This document shows positions 29,043-38,524 of a stretch of DNA of 64,000 nucleotides, in pieces. Each line of letters begins with the position of its first letter. Position 1 is the stretch's first letter. Origin of the DNA: Onishia taeanensis (GTDB taxonomy: Bacteria; Pseudomonadota; Gammaproteobacteria; Pseudomonadales; Halomonadaceae); contig NZ_QLSX01000002.1 in assembly GCF_003268885.1 (NCBI RefSeq), forward strand, positions 124,001 to 188,000, written 5' to 3'. The translations under genes and the position numbers were made by a program. The notes below the pieces were generated by a model. That model searched no databases and was not told the DNA's origin. It saw nothing but the letters and a program-made list of their open reading frames with translations.

Positions 29043-31136
29043 CTAGAGACGCGCCGCCAGCCGCGTGCCCTGGTCGATGGCCCGCTTGGCATCAAGCTCG
29101 GCGGCCTCGTCGGCACCACCGATCAGGTGCACCGCCACCCCGGCGGCCTCGAGCGGAGCGAAAAGCTCGCGCACCGGCTCCTGGCCGGCACAGACCACGA
29201 TGCTGTCGACCTCGAGCAGCCGCGGCTCGCCCGCCACGCGCACATGCAACCCGGCATCGTCGATAGACAGATACTCGCAGCCTGCCAGCGTCTCGACGCC
29301 ACGATGACGCAGCGAGGCCCGGTGCACCCAGCCCGTGCTAGTGCCGAGCCCCTTGCCGGGCTTGCTGGCCTTGCGCTGCAGCAGGGTCACGCGGCGCGTC
29401 ACCGGTGGACGCTGGGCAGCGGTAAGCCCCGCACCCTCGTGGGCCGAGAGATCGACGCCCCACTCCCGACACCAGTCGCCCAGCGCCTGTTGTGAGCCCG
29501 GGTCCCAGCTCTTGTCTGAGACCTGATCTGAGTCCTGGCCTGCTACCTGCTCCGCTGCCTGATCCGAGGCACCCTCCTGCGCGCCATGGGTCAGCAGTTC
29601 CGCGACATCGAAGCCGATGCCACCGGCACCGATGATCGCCACCCGCGGGCCGACCCGTTCGGGGTGGCGAATCGCCTCGGGGTAGCTCAGCACACTGGGG
29701 TGTTCGCTGCCCGGCAAGTCGAGGCGACGCGGGCGGACGCCGCTTGCCAGCACCACGGCCGAGAAGCCCTTGAGAGCCTCCAGGGTCGCTTGGGTGTTCA
29801 GGCGCACGTCGACGCCGTATTTATCGAGCATCACCGTGTAGTAGCGCAGCGTCTCGTTGAACTCCTCCTTGCCGGGAATCCGCCGGGCATAGTTGAACTG
29901 CCCGCCCACCTCGCCCGCGCGCTCGAAGAGCACCACCCGATGGCCGCGGCTGGCGGCGGTGACCGCTGTCGCCAGCCCCGCCGGCCCGGCGCCGACCACG
30001 GCGATGTCCTGGGGCGATTCGGCCGGCGTGATCGAAAGCTCGGTCTCATGACAGGCCCGCGGGTTGACCAGACAGGAGGTCAGCTTGCCCTGAAAGGTAT
30101 GATCGAGGCAGGCCTGGTTGCAGGCGATGCAGGTGTTGATCTCGTCGCTGCGCCCCTCATGTGCCTTCGACAGCCAATCGGGGTCGGCGAGGAAGGGTCT
30201 GGCCATGGACACTAGGTCGGCGTGCCCCTCGGCCAGCACGCGCTCAGCGACCTCTGGCATGTTGATGCGATTGGTGGTGATCAAGGGCACCGAGAGCTCC
30301 GCCTTCATGCGCCGCGTCACCTCGGTGAAGGCGGCCCGTGGCACGCTGGTGACGATGGTCGGCACCCGCGCCTCGTGCCAGCCGATGCCGGTATTGATGA
30401 GATCCACTCCGGCTTCTTCGAGGGCGCGACCCAGTGCGACCACTTCCTGCCAGCTGCTGCCCTCATCGACCAGATCCAGCATCGACAGGCGAAAGATGAT
30501 CAGGAAGTCCGCCCCCAGAGCGGCGCGGATGCGGCGCACGATCTCCACCGGAAAGCGCATGCGGGCGGCGAAATCCCCGCCCCAGGCATCCTCGCGCTGG
30601 TTGGTTCGCCGGCACAGAAACTGGTTGATCAGATACCCCTCTGAGCCCATCACTTCGACGCCGTCATAGCCGGCATCCAAGGCCAGGCGGGCACAGCGCA
30701 CATAGTCCTCGATCTGCTGCTCGACCTCGTCACCTTCCAGCGCTCGAGGAGTGAAGGCGCTGATCGGCGCGCGAATCGCCGAAGGAGCCACCAGCTCGGG
30801 GGAGTAGGCATAGCGGCCGGCATGCAGAATCTGCAGGCAGATGCGCCCGCCCTCGCCGTGCACCGCCTCGGTCACCGGGCGGTGAGCGCGCGCTTCATGC
30901 GCGTTGGTAAGCTTGGCGGCGCCCTGGAAAACCGCGCCCTCCGGGTTGGGGGCGATGCCGCCGGTGACGATCAACCCTACGCCGGCCCGGGTCCGCTCAG
31001 CGTAGAAGGTCGCCAGCCGGTCGAAGCCGTCGGGCGCTTCCTCGAGGTTGGTGTGCATCGAGCCCATCAGCACACGATTGGGCAGGGTCAGGTTACCCAG
31101 CGTCAGCGGTTGGAACAGATGCGGATAGGTCGTCAC
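29043..31136 (-). CDS. 2,4-dienoyl-CoA reductase / NADH:flavin oxidoreductase
   Basis: A 697-residue FadH-like flavoenzyme of beta-oxidation of unsaturated fatty acids. An N-terminal OYE-type TIM barrel (PHLFQPLTLGNLTLPNRVLMGSM) is followed by a 4Fe-4S site with C336, C339, C343 and C355, then FAD/NADPH Rossmann domains (AVVGAGPAGLA; IIGAGGIGFDVAELL). The start is GTG at 31136, which gives the family N-terminus VTTYPHLF and follows AGGA at 8 nt; longer ATG-less extensions are rejected. A Gln/Asp/Ser-rich insertion (residues ~520-548) encoded by degenerate repeats is not seen in E. coli FadH as I recall it. Confidence 0.88.
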   Translation of the reverse strand: MTTYPHLFQPLTLGNLTLPNRVLMGSMHTNLEEAPDGFDRLATFYAERTRAGVGLIVTGGIAPNPEGAVFQGAAKLTNAHEARAHRPVTEAVHGEGGRICLQILHAGRYAYSPELVAPSAIRAPISAFTPRALEGDEVEQQIEDYVRCARLALDAGYDGVEVMGSEGYLINQFLCRRTNQREDAWGGDFAARMRFPVEIVRRIRAALGADFLIIFRLSMLDLVDEGSSWQEVVALGRALEEAGVDLINTGIGWHEARVPTIVTSVPRAAFTEVTRRMKAELSVPLITTNRINMPEVAERVLAEGHADLVSMARPFLADPDWLSKAHEGRSDEINTCIACNQACLDHTFQGKLTSCLVNPRACHETELSITPAESPQDIAVVGAGPAGLATAVTAASRGHRVVLFERAGEVGGQFNYARRIPGKEEFNETLRYYTVMLDKYGVDVRLNTQATLEALKGFSAVVLASGVRPRRLDLPGSEHPSVLSYPEAIRHPERVGPRVAIIGAGGIGFDVAELLTHGAQEGASDQAAEQVAGQDSDQVSDKSWDPGSQQALGDWCREWGVDLSAHEGAGLTAAQRPPVTRRVTLLQRKASKPGKGLGTSTGWVHRASLRHRGVETLAGCEYLSIDDAGLHVRVAGEPRLLEVDSIVVCAGQEPVRELFAPLEAAGVAVHLIGGADEAAELDAKRAIDQGTRLAARL
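29520..29575. repeat. Degenerate 13-14-bp repeats inside fadH-like gene
   Basis: Four imperfect units built on (A)CCTGATCTGAG/CCTGCTACCTGCTC lie in frame within the reductase gene. They encode SDQAAEQVAGQDSDQVSD, a loop between the FAD/NAD domains. The pattern resembles the intergenic arrays but is more decayed. Confidence 0.6.
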
Positions 31137-31279
31137 GGCGAGTCCTCGCACGATGGCACGGCTTGATTTCAAACAACCGTATGACAGTCCAGCCAGGGCC
31201 GCAAGACGGCCAAGGTCGACCATCGACCCCGCAGGCGCCTAGGACAGTAAAACCAGATCGTGCGGACAAGCAATTAAAG

Positions 31280-31315
31280 CAGACGTAAGGACAGACGTAA
31301 GGACAGGTGTTAGGA
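31280..31315. repeat. 12-bp tandem repeat, three units
   Basis: Units CAGACGTAAGGA at 31280 and 31292 and CAGGTGTTAGGA at 31304 lie in the 306-bp gap (31137-31443) between the fadH-like gene and the tRNA array. The rest of that gap is A-rich on the plus strand and shows no supported gene. Small open frames there lack start signals. Confidence 0.82.
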
Positions 31316-31443
31316 GAGAGAAGTAAACAGGCGCAACGAGGGCAGGATACAACCAGAGCGCCTCGAGGCGGCGAGGAAACCACAGGGCCAGAAACGACAA
31401 AACCCCAAGCCACAAGGCTCAGGGTTAATATCGGGTATCGAAA

Positions 31444-31520
31444 TGGCGGACCGGACGGGACTCGAACCCGCGACCTCCGGCGTGACAGGCCGGCATTCTA
31501 ACCAACTGAACTACCGGTCC
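31444..31520 (-). tRNA. tRNA-Asp(GTC), copy 1
   Basis: A 77-nt tRNA including encoded CCA. The acceptor pairs GGACCGG with CCGGTCC and the discriminator is G. The anticodon loop TGTCACG gives GTC. It is the promoter-distal member of a five-tRNA minus-strand array. Confidence 0.96.
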
Positions 31521-31523
31521 GCG

Positions 31524-31600
31524 TGGTGGGTGATACTGGACTCGAACCAGTGACCCCCAGCATGTGAAGCTGGTGCTCTAACCAGCTGAGCTAATCACCC
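31524..31600 (-). tRNA. tRNA-Val(CAC)
   Basis: A 77-nt tRNA with encoded CCA. The acceptor is GGGTGAT/ATCACCC with discriminator A. The anticodon loop TTCACAT gives CAC, which reads only GUG. It lies three bases from tRNA-Asp copy 1. Confidence 0.93.
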
Positions 31601-31636
31601 ACATATTCGATAGGCGGCGCGTAATTGAATGATCGA

Positions 31637-31713
31637 TGGCGGACTGGACGGGACTCGAACCCGCGACCTCCGGCGTGACAGGCCGGCATTCTAACCAACT
31701 GAACTACCAGTCC
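31637..31713 (-). tRNA. tRNA-Asp(GTC), copy 2
   Basis: A 77-nt tRNA identical to copy 1 except for one acceptor pair (GGACTGG/CCAGTCC). CCA is encoded. Confidence 0.96.
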
Positions 31714-31769
31714 ATCGAACAACAAGTCAACACTTGCCTTGGTACTGCTTAACTACTAAATGAGAAAAG

Positions 31770-31846
31770 TGGCGGACTGGACGGGACTCGAACCCGCGAC
31801 CTCCGGCGTGACAGGCCGGCATTCTAACCAACTGAACTACCAGTCC
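31770..31846 (-). tRNA. tRNA-Asp(GTC), copy 3
   Basis: A 77-nt copy identical to copy 2, including the acceptor pair and encoded CCA. Confidence 0.96.
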
Positions 31847-31884
31847 GCATTTTTTCTCTACGCCTCCAGGGCATCTCGAAGAGA

Positions 31885-31960
31885 TGGTGGGTGGTACTGG
31901 GCTCGAACCAGTGACCCCCAGCTTGTAAGGCTGGTGCTCTTCCAACTGAGCTAACCACCC
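31885..31960 (-). tRNA. tRNA-Val(TAC)
   Basis: A 76-nt tRNA with encoded CCA. The acceptor is GGGTGGT/ACCACCC and the anticodon loop CTTACAA gives TAC. It is the first gene of the array, directly behind the promoter at 31979-32006. Confidence 0.96.
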
Positions 31961-31978
31961 TTGGGGACGTGGCGCTGC

Positions 31979-32006
31979 ATTCTACAGGGCGACGGACCAA
32001 AGTCAA
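31979..32006 (-). promoter_or_regulatory. Promoter of the Val/Asp tRNA array
   Basis: On the minus strand TTGACT (complement of 32001-32006) and TAGAAT (complement of 31979-31984) are separated by 16 bp. This -10 ends 19 bp before the first tRNA, which suits a short 5' leader. Confidence 0.7.
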
Positions 32007-32245
32007 CGCCAGCGACACAAATAATTCGTCAGAGAGCAGCCCGAATTTCACAGGGCATTCATCAACTTGCGCTCTTAACGTGCGCAAAGCCGCGCCATGC
32101 GCGGGCGGTGGGCAATTCAGTGCTCGATCACCCCGTCTTGCGCTACCGGAAGATTCATCTGATTCCGCTGGCGCCTGTTGGCGCATTCGGCCCATACGCG
32201 CCCAAGGATTTCATCTACCGGCAACTCGCCTATCGATGCAGAGGC

Positions 32246-33025
32246 TTATGCATCGGCTTTGGCGAGGGCCATGCGGGCGGCGATCGCTTCTGCCGCCTCA
32301 GCAATCAAATCAGACTGACGCAACCCGCTGCGGCGGGTCGGCGTCCAGTCATGATCTCCCGCCTCCAGAAAGTGAACCTCGGCGCAGGCGGGCAGCGCAT
32401 AGCCCTCCACTTCCTCGCGTCGGCCGAAGGGATCACGTGTGCCTTGCAGCACCAGCGTCGGACAGGCAAGCGCCGGCCAATGCGCCAGCCGGGTTCGCTC
32501 GGGCTTGCCAGGCGGATGAAAGGGATAACCACACAGCACCAGGCCGGCCACCATCGGCTGATTCGCCCGCTCGCTTCCCGTTGCGGTCTGCGGTGAGTCA
32601 CCCAGCTCGGCGGCCAGCAGGCTCGCCACGCGCCCCCCCATCGACTTGCCGCCGAGCCAGGGAGCGGGCAGCCCAGCCTGCGACAAAAAGTCGCACCAGC
32701 CGGCCAGCTCTTCCACCAGCCGTTCGACCTTGGGCGGCGGTCGCCGGCGGCCTTCCTGTCGCATCTGCTGCAGGTAGGCAAACTCGATCGCCAGCACCTG
32801 CACCCCGGCCTGGCCAAGCGCCTCGCGCAGCGCGACCAGGAAAGTCGAGTCCTGGCCGGCCCCGGCACCGTGGGTCAACAGCAGTCGACCATGGAGCGCC
32901 TCGCCGCTGACGTCGATTGGCCCTCGCTCTGCGATCCACCAGGTGCCCGTCTGCCCCTGAGCGAGTCGTTGCCCGAGTTCAGCCGGTGTTTTCAGCGACT
33001 CGCTGGCGTCGATGGGGTATGCCAC
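32246..33025 (-). CDS. Alpha/beta hydrolase, KANL3/Tex30-like
   Basis: A 259-residue cytoplasmic alpha/beta hydrolase of the COG3571 (KANL3/Tex30-like) family. The oxyanion region is LLLTHGAGAGQDSTFL near residue 50, the nucleophile elbow is LGGKSMGGR near 125, the acid is in LVLQGTRDPFG, and the His is in LEAGDHDW. The catalytic triad is thus complete. The substrate is unknown. It is divergent from ccoN and not obviously linked to it. Confidence 0.85.
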   Translation of the reverse strand: MAYPIDASESLKTPAELGQRLAQGQTGTWWIAERGPIDVSGEALHGRLLLTHGAGAGQDSTFLVALREALGQAGVQVLAIEFAYLQQMRQEGRRRPPPKVERLVEELAGWCDFLSQAGLPAPWLGGKSMGGRVASLLAAELGDSPQTATGSERANQPMVAGLVLCGYPFHPPGKPERTRLAHWPALACPTLVLQGTRDPFGRREEVEGYALPACAEVHFLEAGDHDWTPTRRSGLRQSDLIAEAAEAIAARMALAKADA

Positions 33026-33122
33026 TTACTCTCCTATTAATAATCAAAAAGTAATAACGGAAATGTGCATGAGCTTCTGGTGCGGGTGCCACGAGCGCTG
33101 GGCTAGAATCGCTTCCAGACTC

Positions 33123-33136
33123 TTGATCTGCATCAT
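33123..33136 (+). promoter_or_regulatory. Anr/Fnr box upstream of ccoN
   Basis: The site TTGAT-CTGC-ATCAT matches the Anr/Fnr consensus TTGAT-N4-ATCAA at nine of ten positions. It lies 75 bp before the ccoN start codon. Anr is encoded 10 kb downstream in the same cluster, so oxygen control of the oxidase operon is strongly suggested. Confidence 0.75.
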
Positions 33137-33210
33137 TATGGCGGCGGCATGCCTCGGGCACACTCCGGTTTTGGACGTCTCCCCGACACCGCGTTCAACG
33201 GGAACCTGAC

Positions 33211-34635
<1,425 letters not shown>

Positions 34636-34651
34636 CAGGGAACCTGCACCG

Positions 34652-35260
34652 ATGAGACACGAGATAGTCGAAAAGAACGTGGGGCTGCTCGCCGTGCTGA
34701 TCCTGTTGGTGATCAGTTTCGGCGGCCTGGCCGAGATCGTCCCGCTGTTCTTCCAGAAGGAGACGACCCAGCCGGTGGCGGGCCTCGAACCGCTGAGCCC
34801 GCTGGAACTCGAAGGCCGCGATATCTACATCCGCGAGGGCTGTGTCGGCTGCCACTCGCAGATGGTGCGCCCCTTCCGCGCCGAGACCGAGCGCTACGGG
34901 CACTACAGCGTCGCCGGCGAGTTCGTCTACGATCACCCCTTCCTGTGGGGCTCCAAGCGCACCGGCCCGGACCTGGCGCGGGTCGGCGGCCGCTACTCGG
35001 ACGACTGGCACCGGGCGCACCTGTACAACCCGCGTGACGTGGTGCCGGAATCCAAGATGCCGGCCTATCCCTGGCTGTTCGCCAACACCCTCGACGGTGA
35101 GGCCACCGAGACCAAGATGCGCGCCCTGCAAAGCATGGGCGTGCCCTACACCGACGAGCAGATCGCCGGCGCCGGGGACAGGATTCGCGGCGAACAGGAA
35201 ATCACCGCGCTGGTCGCCTACCTGCAGCAGTTGGGCACCGTACTCAAGGGTGCGCGCTGA
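34652..35260 (+). CDS. ccoO: cbb3-type cytochrome c oxidase subunit II
   Basis: A 202-residue membrane-anchored monoheme cytochrome c. An N-terminal helix (residues ~10-33) anchors the periplasmic domain. The heme site is C64VGCH68, followed by [15 protein letters not shown]. The likely axial Met lies in the conserved [13 protein letters not shown]. It starts 16 nt after ccoN. Confidence 0.96.
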   Translation: MRHEIVEKNVGLLAVLILLVISFGGLAEIVPLFFQKETTQPVAGLEPLSPLELEGRDIYIREGCVGCHSQMVRPFRAETERYGHYSVAGEFVYDHPFLWGSKRTGPDLARVGGRYSDDWHRAHLYNPRDVVPESKMPAYPWLFANTLDGEATETKMRALQSMGVPYTDEQIAGAGDRIRGEQEITALVAYLQQLGTVLKGAR

Positions 35261-35262
35261 TC

Positions 35263-35478
35263 ATGGACATGGGCACCTTTCGCGGCATCACCACCCTGCT
35301 GATCCTGATCGCCTTTCTGGGCATCGTGGCCTGGGCCTACTCGAAGCGTCGCCGCAAGGACTTCGATGAGGCAGCCAACCTGCCCTTCGCCGACGAACAG
35401 GACGACGTGATGCATGACGACCGTGCCTCGCCGGACGAGGTGGATTCCCGACAGGACAGGGGAGACAAGAACACATGA
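35263..35478 (+). CDS. ccoQ: cbb3-type cytochrome oxidase subunit CcoQ
   Basis: A 71-residue protein with one N-terminal membrane helix, followed by KRRRKDFDEAANLPFADEQ, the usual FixQ/CcoQ motif. It stabilises the assembled oxidase. It starts two bases after the ccoO stop and overlaps ccoP by four bases. Confidence 0.92.
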   Translation: MDMGTFRGITTLLILIAFLGIVAWAYSKRRRKDFDEAANLPFADEQDDVMHDDRASPDEVDSRQDRGDKNT

Positions 35479-36398
35479 ACAACCTATGGGGCGACTCCCT
35501 TTCAGGCTTCTGGAGTGGTTGGATCATCGTCATCACGCTGGGCACCATCGCCTTCTGCTGGTGGATCCTGTTTGCCAACCGCAAGACCGACAAGGTCCCG
35601 GACGCCGAGGGCAACGTGGGCACCACCGGCCACCAGGCCGATGGCATCGAGGAATATGACAACCCGCTGCCACGCTGGTGGTTCATGCTGTTCGCCGGCA
35701 CCATCATCTTCGCGCTCGGCTATCTCGCCCTCTATCCCGGGCTTGGCAACTATGGCGGCCTGCTCGGCTGGACCCAGGAAAGCCAGTGGGACCAGGAAGT
35801 GGCGCGCGCCGAGGAGCGCTATGCGCCGATCTTCGCTCAGTACAACAACGTGCCGGTGCCGGAGCTTGCCAAGGACAGCGAGGCCATGCGCGTCGGCGAG
35901 CGCATCTTCCTCAATAACTGTGCGGTCTGCCACGGCTCCAACGCCCAGGGCGGCTACGGCTTCCCCAACCTGACCGACGACGACTGGCTTTACGGCGGCG
36001 CGCCGGAGAACATCAAGACCACCCTGCGCAACGGGCGCAACGGCCTGATGCCCGCCTGGCAGCAGCTCGGCGAGACCAACATCGACAATGTGGCCAACTA
36101 CGTGATGTCGCTCTCCGGCGCCGAGCATGACGCCGACGCCGCCGCCCTTGGCCAGCCGATCTTCGCCGCCTCCTGCGTGGCCTGCCACGGGCCGCAAGCC
36201 AAGGGCAATCAGGCGCTGGGCGCCCCCAATCTGACCGACGACATCTGGCTCTACCGCCAGCCCGGCCAGCCGCTTGGCGACGCCATCCGTCAGACCCTGC
36301 GCAATGGCCGCAACGGTCATATGCCCGCTCAAGCCCCCTACATCGGCGAGAACAAGGTGCACCTGGTCGCCGCTTACGTTTACAGCCTCTCGAACTGA
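35475..36398 (+). CDS. ccoP: cbb3-type cytochrome c oxidase subunit III
   Basis: A 307-residue diheme cytochrome c that delivers electrons to CcoN. Two N-terminal membrane helices flank the EYDNPLPRWW motif. Two heme sites follow: CAVCHGSNAQGG near residue 154 and CVACHGPQAKGNQ near 235, each followed by a Met-bearing loop (GLMPAW; GHMPAQ). The ATG at 35475 overlaps the ccoQ stop. Confidence 0.96.
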   Translation: MNNLWGDSLSGFWSGWIIVITLGTIAFCWWILFANRKTDKVPDAEGNVGTTGHQADGIEEYDNPLPRWWFMLFAGTIIFALGYLALYPGLGNYGGLLGWTQESQWDQEVARAEERYAPIFAQYNNVPVPELAKDSEAMRVGERIFLNNCAVCHGSNAQGGYGFPNLTDDDWLYGGAPENIKTTLRNGRNGLMPAWQQLGETNIDNVANYVMSLSGAEHDADAAALGQPIFAASCVACHGPQAKGNQALGAPNLTDDIWLYRQPGQPLGDAIRQTLRNGRNGHMPAQAPYIGENKVHLVAAYVYSLSN

Positions 36399-36523
36399 GC
36401 CATCGCTCGCCGGGTGCGTCTCGCCGTCGCACCCGGCCGCCTGCCAGCTAACCGCCCGCTACAATAGCGATGTGCCCGGCATCCGCCGGGCCCCCAAGAG
36501 CCCCGAGCCGACGCGGTGATGTC

Positions 36524-37957
36524 ATGTCCGACAGGATTCCCACTCAAGACGTAACGACAGACGCAAGCGTCGGCCACCATGACCCGGCGCCAGCGACGTC
36601 CACCGCCATGTACCAAAGCCGGCGTCACATTTACGTGCGCGAGATCAAGGGCGTCTTCCAGCGTCTGAGACGCGCCTCCAACTGGGTGTTGATGGGCCTG
36701 TTCTTCGGTCTGCCCTGGCTCTCCTGGGGCGGTCGTCCGCTGATCCTGTTCGACCTGCCCGCCCGCCAGTTCCATATCTTCGGCGGCACCTTCTATCCCC
36801 AGGAATTCATACTGCTGTCCTGGCTGTTAATCATCTGCGCCTTCGGACTCTTCTTCATCACCGTCTTCGCCGGCCGGGTGTGGTGCGGCTATACCTGCCC
36901 GCAGAGCGTCTGGACCTGGCTCTACATCTGGGCCGAGAAAGTCACCGAAGGCCGTCGCAACCGCCGCATCAAGCTCGACCAGCAGCCCATGAGCCTCGAC
37001 AAGGCCTGGCGCAAGGGGACAAAGCACCTGCTGTGGCTCATCATCGCCCTGGCCACCGGACTGGCATTCGTCGGCTACTTCACGCCCATCGAGGGGCTTA
37101 TCGCCGACCTCGCCCACTTCGAGCTGGGCGGCTGGGCGCTGTTCTGGACCGGGTTCTTCACGGTATTCACCTACTTGAACGCCGGCTGGCTGCGCGAACA
37201 GGTGTGCATCTACATGTGCCCCTATGCCCGTTTCCAGTCGGTAATGTTCGATCAGGATACCCTCGTCGTGTCCTATGACATCGCCCGCGGCGAACCGCGT
37301 GGCGCCCGCAAGAAGTCCACCGACCACCGTGCCGCCGGGCTCGGCGACTGCATCGACTGCGATCTGTGCGTGCAGGTCTGTCCCACCGGCATCGATATCC
37401 GCGATGGTCTGCAGTACGAATGCATCAGCTGCGCGGCCTGTATCGATGCCTGCGACAGCGTGATGGACAAAATGGGCTACCCCCGTGGCCTGATCCGCTA
37501 TACCACCGAGCATGCCCTGGAAGGCGGCACGACCCATATCCTGCGTCCGCGGCTGATCGGCTATCTGGCGGCCCTGCTGGTGATGGTCGGGCTATTCGCC
37601 TGGGCGGTGAGCGACCGAGACACCCTGGAGTTCGATATCGAGCGAGACCGTAACCAGCTCTACCAGATGACACCGGACGGGCGCATCAGCAACGCTTATA
37701 CCCTGACCATCCGCAACCTGGATGACCGCGAGCATACCTACCGCATCAGCATGCAGGGTCTGCCGGGCATCGAACTGATCGGCAGCGAGGCGGTCACCAT
37801 TGGCGCGGGCGACAGCCGCCTAGTCACCCTGCAGGCCGTCGTCGACGCCGATACCATCAGTCTGCCCAGCCACGAACTTCAGGTGATTCTTGAGGCCAGC
37901 GATGACGACATTCGCCAAGAGCATGAGACCCGCTTCATCGGACAGATCAGGAGATGA
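36524..37957 (+). CDS. ccoG: cbb3 oxidase assembly protein CcoG
   Basis: A 477-residue membrane protein with ferredoxin-like clusters, thought to reduce copper for cbb3 assembly. Membrane helices surround RVWCGYTCPQSVWTWLY. Two 4Fe-4S motifs are CIDCDLCVQVCPTGIDIRDGL and CISCAACIDACDSVMDKM. A periplasmic Ig-like C-terminal domain follows. The ATG at 36524 fits the family; the reading frame is open a further 18 codons upstream without a better ribosome site. It overlaps ccoH by 4 nt. Confidence 0.93.
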   Translation: MSDRIPTQDVTTDASVGHHDPAPATSTAMYQSRRHIYVREIKGVFQRLRRASNWVLMGLFFGLPWLSWGGRPLILFDLPARQFHIFGGTFYPQEFILLSWLLIICAFGLFFITVFAGRVWCGYTCPQSVWTWLYIWAEKVTEGRRNRRIKLDQQPMSLDKAWRKGTKHLLWLIIALATGLAFVGYFTPIEGLIADLAHFELGGWALFWTGFFTVFTYLNAGWLREQVCIYMCPYARFQSVMFDQDTLVVSYDIARGEPRGARKKSTDHRAAGLGDCIDCDLCVQVCPTGIDIRDGLQYECISCAACIDACDSVMDKMGYPRGLIRYTTEHALEGGTTHILRPRLIGYLAALLVMVGLFAWAVSDRDTLEFDIERDRNQLYQMTPDGRISNAYTLTIRNLDDREHTYRISMQGLPGIELIGSEAVTIGAGDSRLVTLQAVVDADTISLPSHELQVILEASDDDIRQEHETRFIGQIRR

Positions 37958-38478
37958 CCTTGAACTCACAGCCGACTAACCCGTGGTACAAGGAGTTCTG
38001 GCCCTGGATGCTTCTGGCCGTGCTCGGCTCATCGATCATCGCCGGCACCACCTTTCTGGTGCTGTCGATCACCAGCTACGACGGCATGGTCGAGGACAAT
38101 TATTACAAGACGGGACTGGCCATCAACCAGGTGATCGCCCAGGACCACCGAGCCACCGAGATGGGCATGGCCGCCAGGATCCGAGTCGATGACCTGACCG
38201 GTGACATCAATGTCGATCTCAGCGGCGAGGCCCGGCCCCAGCGACTCCTGCTGACGCTGACCTTCCCCACCCGCGACGATCGCGACCAGCAGTTGATCCT
38301 TGAGCACGTCCGCGGCAGACACTATGTCGGCCAGGCGCCAAGCCAGCTCGAGTATCGCTGGTACCTGCAGCTGGAGCCCGACGTTCAGGACCCCGAATGG
38401 CGCCTGCAGGGTGAAGCGACCTTCCCCAGTGCAGAGGCCTTCCGCCTGAAGGCCCAGGCGCCCGACGATAGCCAGTGA
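37954..38478 (+). CDS. ccoH: cbb3 oxidase assembly protein CcoH (FixH)
   Basis: A 174-residue FixH-family protein. One N-terminal membrane helix (residues ~15-37) follows the conserved WYKEFWPWMLL, and MVEDNYYKTGLAINQ then starts the periplasmic beta domain. It interacts with early assembly intermediates of cbb3 oxidase. It overlaps ccoG by four bases. Confidence 0.93.
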   Translation: MTLNSQPTNPWYKEFWPWMLLAVLGSSIIAGTTFLVLSITSYDGMVEDNYYKTGLAINQVIAQDHRATEMGMAARIRVDDLTGDINVDLSGEARPQRLLLTLTFPTRDDRDQQLILEHVRGRHYVGQAPSQLEYRWYLQLEPDVQDPEWRLQGEATFPSAEAFRLKAQAPDDSQ

Positions 38479-38524
38479 GCGCCATGACCGATAAGCGCAT
38501 CATTCAGATCACGCCAGCCGCCTC

